Below are positions 1-11,199 of a stretch of DNA of 27,751 nt, piece after piece. Within the stretch, counting starts at the first letter, position 1; each line of letters starts with the position of its first letter. Source of the DNA: Smittium mucronatum (lineage: Eukaryota; Kickxellomycota; Harpellomycetes; Harpellales; Legeriomycetaceae); contig LSSL01002711.1 in assembly GCA_001953115.1 (NCBI GenBank), forward strand, positions 1 to 27,751, given 5' to 3'. The position numbers and the translations under genes were made by a program. Under the pieces are notes generated by a model. It saw nothing but the letters and a program-made list of their open reading frames with translations, did no database searches and had not been told where the DNA came from.

Positions 1-104
1 CCCAACACTCAATTCACAGCGCCCAACACTCAATTCACAGCGCCCAACACTCAATTCACAGCGCCCAACACTCAATTCACAGCGCCCAACACTATATTCA
101 CAAC
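1..104. repeat. 21-bp tandem repeat array, truncated by the window edge
   Basis: A 21-bp unit beginning CCCAACACTCAATTC and ending ACAGCG occurs four times without a mismatch at 1-21, 22-42, 43-63 and 64-84. A diverged partial fifth copy (CCCAACACTATATTCACAAC) runs from 85 to 104. The units abut directly with no unique spacers, so this is a minisatellite and not a CRISPR array. It is much richer in C than the DNA that follows. The array starts at base 1, so it probably continues outside the window and its true copy number is unknown. Confidence 0.95.
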
Positions 105-2782
105 ACATAATACCCATCACTTTTTACATTAATCTTACATCCAATAACACGCATACATCATATTGTAATTCAATCATTCGTTTTACATCTGCTTGCACTT
201 AATACGAAAATTCCATTTCATAAAATCAGTTCATATTGTATATTTAAAGTATTTTCTTTTATATTTATATAACTTTATAAAATTTTTATACTCTGAGCAC
301 TTATCTATTTTGTCTATATCAGGCTTGAATATTCACTGCTACCAAAAAATTTCATTCTTCTTGATATATGTTTTTTTACCTCATCTGTCCTTTAAGTCCT
401 ATTAAATAATAATAATAATAATAACCTTTATATATATAAATAAAATCAAAATTTGTCATTCTTACACAATTTTCATATTTTTTATATACCATTTGATTAT
501 TTTTCGTATGAGTATATATATTTTATCATTATAATTTATTATTTACAAATAAAAATATATAAAACTATAAATTTATGTATATATATTCAGTTAGTATAAA
601 TTAATTTTTACAAAAAAATTTATGTTGCTAATTTTTAATAAACATCTATGTATTTGATAGAAAATTTTTTATCTAATACACAAACATTCTATATAACATC
701 TCATCGATCATATATACAATAAAATATAAAATATATATTATAACTTTTATTAACGAACGACCCATTTGAATAAATATGTTCGTTTTGCATATCGTTTCGA
801 GTTTTTTGTATCATTATAAATACTATGATATTATATTCTGAAGCACAAATACAATTTAGAAATTTATATATTTTCTTTTTATATCGCATACCGGTTGAGG
901 TTTTGGGGTAAATATTTGAAAATCTAAAGTTAATAGCAGAGCTCAAATATCTTCAAGGAATTGTTCAATTTATAGAAAACTGGGGAAAAGTCGATATATT
1001 TATGCATTTTATATTTTCAGTTTCTCGCATCCCCCTTCCCCCCAAAGTATTCTGCTCTATTTTAATTCTGCTAAAGGTTTTCCGAAAACCAAATCATTTT
1101 AATATTTTAATATTTGTTCCTTAAAAGCATAGAAATATTTAATTTTATTCTAGAAACTAGTCTAAATTAGTTCTTCTCAACTGGCATAATGTGATTTTTA
1201 GAATTTTTTATGCAAAATATGCAGTATGTAGAATTATTAAGCTATGCATATTGGTAAATATTCATATATTAATTTATAAGTATTAGTAATTAGGTTTTAT
1301 ATTTGATAGGTCAAAATGAATTTATGCAAAATAGATAATGTACGAAAAGGGAAATGTGTCTGCTTGATAGTATGCGAAATGGTTATTGTTTATATTGGCA
1401 AGTGTATTAGTTTGTTATTGTGTTAAAAACGTGTGTGAAGTTATAAGTGTGAGGAATTGTAGTGTGTCAATAGTCATGGCACTATGCTATACATATATAT
1501 TGTTTTACATGTAATTTATAAAAAATAAAATAATTATTAATTTAATTTTATAATTGGGTAATAATCTATTGAGATATGTATTTTTTTTCTTTTTTCTTTC
1601 TTAATTTATTTTGAAATCAGTGCTAATAGGCTCACGCAAAAGAAAATTTGTCTTTGACTTTTTTTCATTTTTAATAGTAAAGCCTTGACCCTTTCGTTGT
1701 GATTTAATGACCTTGAAATAAATAATAATAAAAAAATATTATTATTAAAAAATGATAAAAAATATATTTCCTTAATATTCAATTTTTAAATTTATAAAAA
1801 ATATTTATTAAAAATATTTTCTCCCAAACACTAAAAATTTTTTTTTTGATTAAGAAAAATCGCTATATAATTAAATTATTCAATTTTTTAATTTTAGAAT
1901 TTTAAAATTTCTAAAAATAAAATTACAATAAGAAATATTCTAAATATTTATTGAATTTTTTTGCAGATGTATCTATAATAAATAATTTTTTAAGCTAAGA
2001 CAGCCGTCTTTGGATCTAATTATAAATTATTGAAGATCAAATGTGTTAATTTAATAATTAAATATATTTTCTATATTTATGCAAATTTTTACCACGTGAT
2101 ATATACAGATAAATATTTTGGTCTCAAATAAATAAAAAATTATAAGTAGAAAATATAAAATAGAAACTAAATTTTAAATTTTATAAATGAGGAAAAATAA
2201 TCAATTAAAAATTTAAAATTTAAAATATATTATTTTTTTAAATATAATAGGTTTGTTTTTTATTAAAAAAGTAATTTTATTTTTGTGTCATACAGTTATA
2301 ATTATTTTTAAATCATTTAATATACTCATTCAAACCGATTCTGTATGTTCAAAAAACAAATTCAGGATGTTATACCCATTTAATATACCATATTGAAAAT
2401 TTTTAATAGGAATTAAAACAGGATCAGAGTGTATTTTTTTCTAATTCGTTTTTCACTTTTTTCATTTTCTTATTAAAAGACCAAAGTATTTAATAATATA
2501 TATATATATATATTAATTTCATTTATTGAACAAAATTTATAATTTTTAAAATGTTTCTTTTAAATATCTGATATTATTGATTATTTTTATAAATATATTT
2601 TATTTTTTCAAAAAAATTTTGGTAAAGATTTTACTGATGTGTTTATAAAAATATCACAAAACTTACATTATCATAAATTTAGAATTTTTTTTTTATTAAT
2701 TATGATTTCATTTACTTTCAATTTTAATTTTTTTTAAGGATTTCTTGAAATATATTTCAAATTTATAGTAAAAATATTATTA
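105..2782. other. A+T-rich intergenic DNA, no gene recognised
   Basis: This stretch is dominated by runs of A and T. It contains simple repeats: (AAT)n at 405-424 and (AT)n at about 2489-2512. Short open frames at 193-405 (plus) and 701-946 (minus) have biased Ile/Phe/Tyr/Asn/Lys composition and no motif I recognise; they look like chance frames in A+T-rich DNA. A C-rich patch lies at about 1030-1045. I see no tRNA, transposase motif or convincing exon. Confidence 0.6.
405..424. repeat. (AAT)n microsatellite
   Basis: About seven consecutive AAT units lie in otherwise irregular A+T-rich sequence. Confidence 0.85.
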
Positions 2783-2784
2783 TA

Positions 2785-3013
2785 CACACCTTTTCTAAGG
2801 CAAATTCAAAAAAAGTAAAGGTGATTTCAAAAAAGGTAAATTTGAGTTGATATTAGTACATCCAAATAGAAATTATGTGTATTTAAATTTAAATTTAAAA
2901 AATTTAAATTGTTATTCGTAGAAGTAAAAACAATACAAAAAAAAAGATAATTTATTGGAAAATAGTGTTAACTATTTAAATAAAAGTAAATATGAACTGA
3001 AAAAAAGTAAGCC
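2785..3013 (+). repeat. Left terminal inverted repeat of the Tc1/mariner-type element
   Basis: The reverse complement of 4711-4930 aligns along this whole stretch, for example GGCAAATTCAAAA, CATCCAAATAGAAATTATGTG and GGAAAATAGTGTTAACTATT occur in both. Two copies of AAAAAAAGTAA lie inside it, an outer one at 2808-2818 and an inner one at 3000-3010, in the same orientation. That is the inverted-repeat/direct-repeat layout known from some Tc1-like elements, where the direct repeats bind transposase. Binding here is inferred, not shown. Confidence 0.9.
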
Positions 3014-3062
3014 TTATTATGAAAAAACTATTAAAACATGTTTTAGCTAATAAAGACAACAA

Positions 3063-4058
3063 TTAAGATAAAAAAGAATTTTCAATGAGCTGTATAGCGT
3101 TAGAAAACAATTTAATAACATGCGAATCAAATCTTCTGCACATATCAGGAGTTAAAACGCCAAAATATTGTTTAATTGTAGATTTTATGGTTCTTGTTGC
3201 CCATTATTTTTGAGTAGATTCATTTTTTCGGCCACCGGTATGTAAATTTTTTATTTAATTGAACATAATTCTATTTATATCTGATTTTATTACGCCCCAA
3301 GCGCTCTCTATCTGATTTAGCATTGGCGAATAAGTTCCCAGAATAAAAATATAGCTCCAGGGTTTGCGTCAATAATTTCACATATACTGATATGGAAACT
3401 GGGATTGCCAGATACCATTGCTAAATTTACCAAAGACACTCCAACAGCAACTAGTAGCTGAATAATCCCGGTGACCCATTCATTACAATCCTCTATCCTA
3501 TAGTCATTTTTTTAGACTTAAAATATAAAATACCTAAATATGAAAGCCATTAAATCATGTTTACTTTCAGAAATCCTGTTTTTTGTCGTTTAAATATGCA
3601 CCTCTTCCATTTTTTAGATCTACCCCAACCTCTGAGAGGAAATTATTTGAGGTTACTTTCATCGATAAACACGAAAACTTTCCCAAACAGGGATACTCGA
3701 GATAATTACAAAATATTATCGTCTCTTTTATTTGTTTTCCGGAGACTTAGCCTGTATTGGCTTATTATATATTCTCTTTACGATAATAGGCTAAAATTTA
3801 ATCTCCTGCTTATATTTTGGGCCCAAACTCTTAGATTTAATTCCAAATATTGGAATTACATTAATTCTTTAAGCTTAAACGGAAGATTTTCCTTTATTCT
3901 TTTGATTATAAAATAAACATGTTTTCACTTCATTTTATTGGATCCCTCCCTATTCCCATCTCTGGGGCTTGAGTATTTTCTTTTTTATTTTATTCATTAG
4001 TATACAGATGAATGGGGTATATTGTATGCTTATATGAGTCCTTAAAAATCACCTTCAT
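3063..4058 (-). pseudogene. Tc1/mariner (IS630-type) DDE transposase, decayed
   Basis: Reading the minus strand from about 4058 down to a TAA at 3063-3065 gives most of a transposase of usual length. An N-terminal helix-turn-helix-like part contains PFKLKELM and QNISRRLN (about 3880-3790). The first catalytic block VFVFIDESNL, with the first Asp, follows at about 3675-3645, then LRGWGRSKKWKR. A frameshift near 3500 leads to AMVSGNPSFH at about 3420, where the usual DN.S.H second Asp is replaced by Gly. After another shift, GTYSPMLNQIESAWGVIKSD (about 3350-3290) matches the family's SP.LNPIE..W block with the third acid. The tail TPDMCRRFDSHVIKLF fits the C-terminus of related eukaryotic transposases. 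Several in-frame stops and at least two frameshifts make it non-functional. The start at 4058 is only a guess. Confidence 0.85.
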
Positions 4059-4710
4059 TTTCTCTAGTGTAATTATAGCTAATCTAATGGATGATGTGCT
4101 GAATTTTTATTTACCCATAAAAACTGAACTCTATATTGATGTATTAATTATTGACAAGTTTATTTATAATTTGGATAATTAAAGTTTAAAAAAAATGGAA
4201 TTATCTAAAAGCCCCTATTTAAAGCCTTTCCTTTTTTTTCTATTACCAAATATATTTTAGAATGGTGATATTTTTAGACTGAAATTCAGATGAGCTTTTA
4301 TTTTTTAAATTATTTGGTGTCTCATGACAATTTTACTTGGTATTAATACGATTTGTGTAATATCATATTTCAATATAAAGTCAGACCTTACCCAATATAA
4401 ATTAAATAGATATTAAAATCAAAAACACCTTTAATTTGAAATTTCGATTCAACCATTTTAAATTCTATTTCTATTTAAATAAATCCGATTAAAAAATTTA
4501 ATACAAAATTAGGTCATCTAATTTCGCACTTTTTTTATAATTATAATTTTTTACTGATATGGATAATGGAAATGGTTTCGAATTATAAACAATTCCTTTA
4601 GATTAAAATAATATTTTATCGAACTATAGAAAAGAATTATGGGTAATATGTTTATTATATCTGAATAGAAATTCTCATTAAATTATGTTTTACAATTTTT
4701 TGCTAATTAG

Positions 4711-4930
4711 GGCTTACTTTTTTTCATTTCATATTTACTTTTATTTAAATAGTTAACACTATTTTCCAACAAATTATCGCTTTTTTTTGTATTTTTTTAA
4801 TTCTACGTATAATTATTTATATTTTTTAAATTTAAATTCACATAATTTCTATTTGGATGTATAATATCAAATCAAATTTAAATTTTTTGAAATCACTTTT
4901 ACTTATTTTGAATTTGCCTTAGAAAGGGTG
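4711..4930 (-). repeat. Right terminal inverted repeat of the Tc1/mariner-type element
   Basis: This is the reverse-complement partner of 2785-3013. Its inner boundary is GGCTTACTTTTTTT at 4711-4724 and its outer end is CTTAGAAAGGGTG at about 4918-4930. The direct-repeat motif recurs on the minus strand as an exact inner copy (4714-4724) and a one-base variant outer copy (4899-4909), about 185 bp apart, similar to the 192 bp on the left side. Confidence 0.9.
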
Positions 4931-4932
4931 TA

Positions 4933-5425
4933 ATATATCCCTTTTTCATATTATTTGAATAAATTTCTTTATAATATCTCTAAAAAAAAGTAAAATTACA
5001 AATCCTAGATTTTTTATTCTAAATCTTTTAGACAATAAAAAATATTTTACTATTAGTGGTCTTACTTTTATGGTTAGTAATAAATTTCGACAAATTTAAG
5101 CAGAATTCCACTATATTGTGCACATTTAAAATTTAATAAAAAACTTCGACCATTTTAAATCACTTTTGACTAATTTTGAATATTTACCCAATCAAATCGT
5201 TAAAATCTTTACATAACTTTCCACTAATCTTAAAAGAGATCAATCAAAAATGCAGAGGTAAATGCAAAAGATATAATTTGATTTTTTTTATGCGACAAAT
5301 TTAGATACAATATTATAATTTTATATTCTTATAAAGCATAATTGTCGGATTGATGGAAAATATAGCCTATTATTTGAATGTTAAGTTTTAACAAATGAAA
5401 AATAAATATCCATTGGAATTAAACT
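4933..5425. other. Intergenic, with a possible solo transposon end
   Basis: No gene is visible. At about 5155-5191 the sequence TTTTAAATCACTTTTGAC followed by TAATTTTGAATATTTACCC closely resembles the outer part of the neighbouring element's right inverted repeat (4884-4920). This may be an end of a second, deleted element or a MITE, but I found no convincing left partner. Confidence 0.4.
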
Positions 5426-5596
5426 TTAACCCTTTACGAGCCAGAATCTTTGCCTTATTCCCATGATTGATAATTAGCTAATTCAATTTTCTAGGGTTTT
5501 TAATGTATTCGATAATGTAAAAATATAGTTTTTTTAATGGAAAAATTTAATCATAAGTTTATTCCATTTCTGTGCTTTCGGCTCTGAAAGGGTTAA
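5426..5596. mobile_element. TTAA-bounded MITE, copy A (171 bp)
   Basis: It starts TTAACCCTTTACGAGCC and ends GGCTCTGAAAGGGTTAA, giving imperfect terminal inverted repeats of CCCTTT.nGAGCC flanked by duplicated TTAA (5426-5429 and 5593-5596). TTAA target sites and short CCC/GGG termini are typical of piggyBac-type elements. There is no coding capacity, so it would depend on a transposase elsewhere. The interior, with TTAATGTATTCGATAATG around 5500-5518, is shared with copy C in the opposite orientation. Confidence 0.85.
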
Positions 5597-5664
5597 GAAA
5601 ATACAAATGCAGTTTTTAGAATATAATAGCTCTTAAATAATGACAAGATCTTGTATATCAAATT

Positions 5665-5835
5665 TTAACCCTTTCCTGGAACAAATTTGCGCCTTTACCC
5701 TATTTGCATATACTTGCAATTCCAATTGGTTCGAAAATATGATCAGCCCAATGGTATAAAATAAAATTAAACTAATAATAAAATTGAGCAAAAATTGGAA
5801 GACATTTTTTGTACCATCGCACATGAAAGGGTTAA
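5665..5835 (-). mobile_element. TTAA-bounded MITE, copy B (171 bp)
   Basis: TTAA at 5665-5668 is followed by CCCTTTCCTGG and the element closes with CATGAAAGGGTTAA at 5822-5835. Its length is identical to copy A. In reverse complement its interior (TGGTACAAAAAATG, then ACCATTGGGCTGATCAT) matches the start of the copy at 24148, so these belong to one subfamily. A 63-codon minus-strand open frame inside it (5633-5824) is not conserved in the sister copy and is not treated as a gene. Confidence 0.85.
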
Positions 5836-5994
5836 GGGTCGGGAGTAAAAAAATGGAATGAACTTTTGATTTTATGTTATCATTAAAAAGATTATATTTT
5901 TACATTATTGGATACATTAAGAAATATAGTCAATTTAATTAGTTAATAAGAACTATTGGGAGCGTCGCAAAAATTTGGACATAGAAAGGGTTAA
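5832..5994 (-). mobile_element. TTAA-bounded MITE, copy C (163 bp), one end damaged
   Basis: The right end CATAGAAAGGGTTAA (5980-5994) is canonical. The left end shares the TTAA at 5832-5835 with copy B but continues GGGTCGGGAG in place of the CCCTTT terminus. In reverse complement the body is clearly related to copy A: CTAATTAAATT, TTAATGTATCCAATAATG and AAAAATATA appear in the same order. The simplest reading is that copy B landed in, or next to, the terminal TTAA of copy C and the junction was later eroded. Confidence 0.7.
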
Positions 5995-8900
5995 AATAAA
6001 TACCATGTTATTGTTTGAGTTGGTGAAATAGGGCGATTGTTTTATTTTTTATTATGAAAATACAAATAATGAGCAGTTATTGAAAAAAAAATTTTTACTC
6101 ATTTCCAAAAAAAAAAAAATAGTCGATAAACCGGTAAAAAATTTGAGCGTGTTAATTGGATAAATTCTTATATTAGTATAAATTGATTTAAATGGACCGA
6201 GAACGATTGTTTAAAGCTTTGAATTGCTAAAAACAGATGATTAAAGCATATATCGGTCTAAATTTACTATTATACCTATTATTATTATTTTCAATTTATG
6301 CACCCAGTAAAACTTTTTTTGAGGATAATAAGAAGAATTTGATGCTTTTATAAATCGAAGAGCTTGTATATTAATTATATATATAATTAGAAACATCTCA
6401 AAATGTCCCATTTAGAAATATTGACAAATTTTTTGATCGAAATCCTCTCTTCAATTAAAAATTTATATATTTATAATTTTTTACGTGATTTTTATTTCAA
6501 TTTAGTATATTTTATTAATTAGATTGGGTGGGATTGGTAAATATATAGTATAAAATTTAAATTTAATTAATTCCCTGTACTTCTATGAAAATTAAATTGG
6601 GATTTTTATATATATTATAAAATAAATTGCTATGAAATTAGATTTAAACCTACATTATGGCATATAAATTATAATTAACCCAAATATTTATAAAATGAAA
6701 AAATAAATCTATTCAAATTTTTTTTAAAAACGATCTTATGAAATATTTTATTTATTATTTATTATTTATTATTTAAATAAATCAGGCCTATTATAAATTA
6801 AAAATTAAAATTATAAATATATAATTAGTGTGAAAAATTCCCCTCAAAATCATTTTTTTCCATTAAATGTTCCATTAAAACAGGATAAATATTCAATTCA
6901 ATTTTTAATGGGATAATTTTTTGAAGAATCTTTATATTAAATAGTAGTCATTTTATAACGCTTTCTTATTGATTTTCTAGATTTACGTATGAAATCGAAT
7001 ATTTATAAATTTAAGAAAAGAATAACTAAAATATCCTTAGATTTAACCTCCTTATAACACATTTTATTAATATCTGTATATATACTTATTTCAATCATAT
7101 TTTTAAAAATTACACTATTATAAAATATTTATACGAAAAATTATAACCATCTTTAAAGCTTTTTTTAAAAAAGTTTCGAATTTAGTTTTTAGTTTTCATT
7201 TATAGGGATTTTATAATCTATATATAATTAATTTTAATCGTATTAAAGTTTTGCAATTTAAGCAAAATTAACATTTTAATTCGATTTTAATTCATATTAA
7301 TAACCGAAAATATATGAATATATGGAAAATTTCCAGACTCTTAACTGTTTTGGAGGTACATATCTCTGGATAGTTTGTCGAATTTATTTTGAATTTAATT
7401 TAATTTGTATAATATTATAATTTTTAGGGCTATAACTTCAAATTTTTACTTAAAAGGGATTAAGAAATTATAGTATATTTAATCGAAAAATATAAATTCG
7501 ATTTTTTATATAAAAATTCTAAAAAACATTAAAGATTGATTTCAAACGAATATTATTTCCGAAAAATTCCAGACTAATTCATAGATCTTTATTATGAGTT
7601 TTTATAATTTGGTTAATTTTTTATGTGATTAGGTTTACTGCTCTCTATTTTTCTCATTAACTCGAACATAAAGATAGTAGGCATCTTTTTTTCAGAAGAT
7701 GAAATAATAATGTTTTAATCAATATTTAATTACTAATGAAATACTCCGACAGCATTTAATTTTTCATGAAAATATGTCTATAAAGATGGTATGCATTTAA
7801 TTTCAAATAATCACCCTAATGTCTTTCAAATAAAATGTAATACCTATTTGAAATGGATTTATAAGTATTTTTACAAGTAAGATTATTTCCCTTTTATTTA
7901 GTTTTCCAAAAAAAAAAATATCGATTTTTTTTTTGATGCTGCTCTCATAACGACACTTCCATCTTTACTTTTCGATGATAATTTTTAAAAAATAATTAAA
8001 AAATACTTCATCGTGTTTTTCACGAAAAAATATCTTTAAAACTCTCGATAAATATACATTTTATTTTTTACTTTGACTTCTGTGTTCTCAAAAATTGAAT
8101 AATTTGTGATTCATATTTAAGACAAAAAATCATTTTTATTAATTTTACATAACAATGTATATCAATATATAACAATATACTAAAATATTTTACTTATAAT
8201 TATATTCAAGTTGTTGGATAAGCCTGAATAGGATTTTAGCTTGGTTTAGCTAATTTTTTTATCATTTTATTAACACGAAAAAGGTCTATAAAAATTTCAA
8301 GAAATTTTTTTCTGGTAATCACTGGTATAAATTTTTCAATTGAAATTAATTTTTTATGTAGATTGGATTTATCAATCAATTCCTTATATGTTTGATAAAA
8401 AATATTTAAGTAAATTTTGTTAATTCCTATGATGTTTTTTTTGAATGGCCAAATAATCTGGGAAATTTACTAGATTTAATTTTAAAAAATTTTAAATCGT
8501 TAATAAATTATTTTGGATGTTTTTAATCGATTTTTTTAAGTCTTAATTCCCTGTTTTACAAGTTATTTCTTTTAAATAATTAAGTAATATTTATTAAAAT
8601 ATAAAAGCTTTTAATAATTTATAATACATTAACAAGTATTATTTATTTATTTTTTCGAGTATATTTTATCACGGATCATTTTAAATATATTCAATTTCAA
8701 TATTTTAATGGTATTTAAAGATTCATTTCACTAAAAAAAAAGTAAAATTAAATATAAGAATGTGAAAATTTTTAATTTTTTGGATTATAAAGATTTCAAA
8801 TTTAATAATGTAAAAATCATAATTTAATAATATGTGTATAAAAATGGGCCATTTAAAATCCAAATTCTCATAGTCTATGTCAGATAATTTTCTAATTTAA

Positions 8901-9568
8901 AAATAAATCAGAACACAATCTCACACTCTCTATATTATCATTAACTTATAAAATAATGAAAATTCATAACTTTTTTAAATTAAAAAAAAATAAAAATAAA
9001 TATCTCATTAAAAAAATCAAAAATTTATCATTAACTTATAATGTTTTAATTTCAATTTAAAATAGATGAACTATCCGGCTTTTGGGCTGTTATAGATATT
9101 GGATATTGGATATTTTCTTCCAGTTCAAAAATTCTATTTCATAATTTTTTGATGTATTAATTTAGTAAAAGATAAAGATATAAAATTTATATTTTATGGA
9201 TATAATACCTTGTAGTTCGATTATTATTTTATTATCGTTATCAGAAAACCTAAAAAAAATTGATGAAAATATATACTTCTGTTTTTAAACGATTTAATTC
9301 CAAAATGATTTTATTCGGAATAAACTTAAATATTCGGAAAATAATTGCATATAGAAGATTTTTTTAAATATTTATATTTTTTCTGTCATTAAAATTATTT
9401 ATTATAAATCAAGGATTAATTTATCAATTCTGATATTATTATAAAATAGTTTTGGTAATAACAAAAAACGGAATTTTAAATTATTACAGAAAAACATTAA
9501 TAATTGAAAAATAAAATAATCGAGATAGAAAAAACAATAAATCGTTATTAATTTGTAGAATAAACTCC
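5995..9568. other. A+T-rich intergenic DNA, no gene recognised
   Basis: There is no open frame of meaningful length and no motif I recognise on either strand. A TTATTTA-type microsatellite occurs at about 6748-6774, and A and T homopolymers are frequent (for example near 6086-6119 and 7921-7937). The base composition resembles the 12.7-23.1 kb stretch. Old transposon remains may exist but are not recognisable by eye. Confidence 0.6.
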
Positions 9569-9679
9569 ATATTAAATATTCTAGATTTCTATAGTATATG
9601 CCTATTTAAATATGTACTAAATGTTTAATATATTATTTTAATTACAAAATTTCTCACGGATATTAAAATTTATTCCCAA

Positions 9680-9916
9680 TCAAATTAAAAAAAATTCGCA
9701 AAAAATGTGCACAATTCCTCGATGAAAAACACCCCATCTCAAACAGTCAACAACATTTCCCAATATGAATGGAATTTTTTTATAAAAAATAAGGATGTAT
9801 TTTCTAAAGACTCCAGTTTCATTTCTCAAAAAACCAAGCAATATTTTGAAAGAAGAGAAATTCCAAAATTCGCTATTTTTTTTAAAAACCCCAATTTTAC
9901 ATATAATCATTCCTAA
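9680..9916. other. Overlapping open frames on both strands in the left arm, unrecognised
   Basis: A 69-codon plus-strand frame (9707-9916, starting at a GTG, ending YNHS) and a 76-codon minus-strand frame (9680-9910) overlap almost completely, and both recur in the right arm at 12368-12577 (minus) and 12374-12604 (plus). The plus-strand frame is rich in Asn, Ser, Lys and Gln with few hydrophobic runs, which looks more protein-like than its antisense partner. I do not recognise either. They could be an accessory peptide, transposase debris, or chance frames preserved by arm identity. Confidence 0.3.
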
Positions 9917-10036
9917 AAAGGTTCTTTATAATATCTTTTTGGTTTTTATTTAAAATAATATTTAATAAAAATATTTTTTAAATATGTGACTAATCAAAAC
10001 ACTCTTTCTCTGGACACTAAAATTGAATAAATTTTT

Positions 10037-10258
10037 TTATTTATTTATTTGTAAAATTTTGTCTAAAAGTAGCATACTTTCTTTTTCTTTTTTTATTCGA
10101 AAATTAACTCCAAGTTTTTTTAATTGATCAGTATAATGACGGATCATCTTCGAAATCATCTGATAAAATTTTAAACGTCTTTCTCCTAAAATAGAACACC
10201 CATAAATTTGAAAATTCGATGCTGAATTCAAACACAGTGGTAAGTACACACATTTATA
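10037..10258 (-). pseudogene. Transposase C-terminal remnant in the left arm
   Basis: This is the mirror copy of 12026-12247, where the evidence is described. It faces outward, toward the left end of the element. It is identical to the right-arm copy over the whole open frame, including the apparent frameshift, so the two did not decay independently. Confidence 0.5.
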
Positions 10259-11199
10259 CCCGTTTAAATTTATGCTTTTATTGGGAATTTGTGATATGTT
10301 TTTTTATGGAGGGTTTTTTAAAGAATTCTTTTGTAACTTTGGAAAATGTTTAAAGACCTATAAATTTATCCAAATATAGAAAAAGGGTGTTATTTCTGAG
10401 TAAAAAGTTTAGTTTTGGAAATAATTTGTTTCTCAGTTTCATAATATATATAAATCAATCTATGTTACTAAAAGAATTTTTTGATTTTTTGACTAAAAAA
10501 TTTCTCATAGGCTCTCAATTTGTGAGATTTTAATATATTTCAAGATAATTATTGTAATTACACATAAAAATTTGTTTATTTAGCCTTAAAAATGTAAATC
10601 AAACAGTTTATTAAAGCCCAAAAATAACTAAATTTGTATAAAATTTCAAAATAAAGCTTCATTATTGATACTACTAATAGATTGAATCATTAATCGGATG
10701 GTTCGAATTATTTTAACGATGTAATATTTGATATATTTCATGGTCTCGATGATTCTGCTCTTAATTTATTAGCCAGATAAAAAAAAACGCTATTTTTTTA
10801 ATAAGATATGATCATTAATTTTATCAATAAATATGAAAATAGAACATTCGTTAGACAGCTATAATCTGAGTTATATATTTCAATTTTTATTTTAAATCCT
10901 AACTTTGATAAATATATTAATGTTATTTTTAATATAGAAAGCTAGCTAAAATCAACTAAAAACTAGTTACAAAATAAAAAAGAAAAATCGAAAAAAATAA
11001 TTTAATATCAATTCTAATTTCTCAAAATCCACCTATAACTTATATTAACTTAAAAACCTTCTCTCTAATGAGATAATTTTAATTCGTGTATCTTCTATCA
11101 ATAGGGAAATTATTGGAATAGTTCTATCAAGAAAAAAAGTAAAATAAATGCAAATTTAAACATATATCAATAGAATCATCTATAATATAAAAAAAATTG

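Larger units (their letters stand above)
2783..4932 (-). mobile_element. Decayed Tc1/mariner-type DNA transposon with IR/DR-like ends
   Basis: The element is about 2.15 kb and is defined by long terminal inverted repeats at 2785-3013 and 4711-4930, with a minus-strand DDE transposase pseudogene between them. Both outer ends can be read as abutting a TA dinucleotide (2783-2784 and 4931-4932), the target duplicated by Tc1/mariner elements, although TA is cheap in this DNA. Outer ends read CACACCTTTTCTAAGG on the left and CACCCTTTCTAAGG on the right (reverse complement). The repeats match along their length with scattered substitutions and small indels, as expected for an old, inactive copy. The superfamily call rests on the transposase motifs; the exact family is not assigned. 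Confidence 0.85.
9569..10472 (+). repeat. Left arm of the 904-bp inverted repeat
   Basis: Every position x pairs with position 22284 minus x in the right arm without any gap. Comparing by eye I found a single mismatch (G at 9988 against the complement of T at 12296). Pairing stops at 9568/12716 outside and 10473/11811 inside. The arm includes a plus-strand open frame at 9707-9916 and a minus-strand one at 10037-10249; their mirror copies are in the right arm. Confidence 0.97.

Noticed and set aside
1..104. Possible CRISPR array
   Set aside because: The 21-bp units abut without unique spacers and the surroundings are eukaryotic; it is a tandem minisatellite.
3557..3916. 119-codon plus-strand open frame
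   Set aside because: It is antisense to the transposase pseudogene, whose motifs (VFIDES, GWGRSKKWKR) are read on the minus strand here.
5633..5824. 63-codon minus-strand frame
   Set aside because: It lies mostly inside MITE copy B and is not kept in the related copy E.
10690..10715. GGTTCGAATT as a possible tRNA T-loop
   Set aside because: No matching acceptor, D or anticodon stems are found around it.
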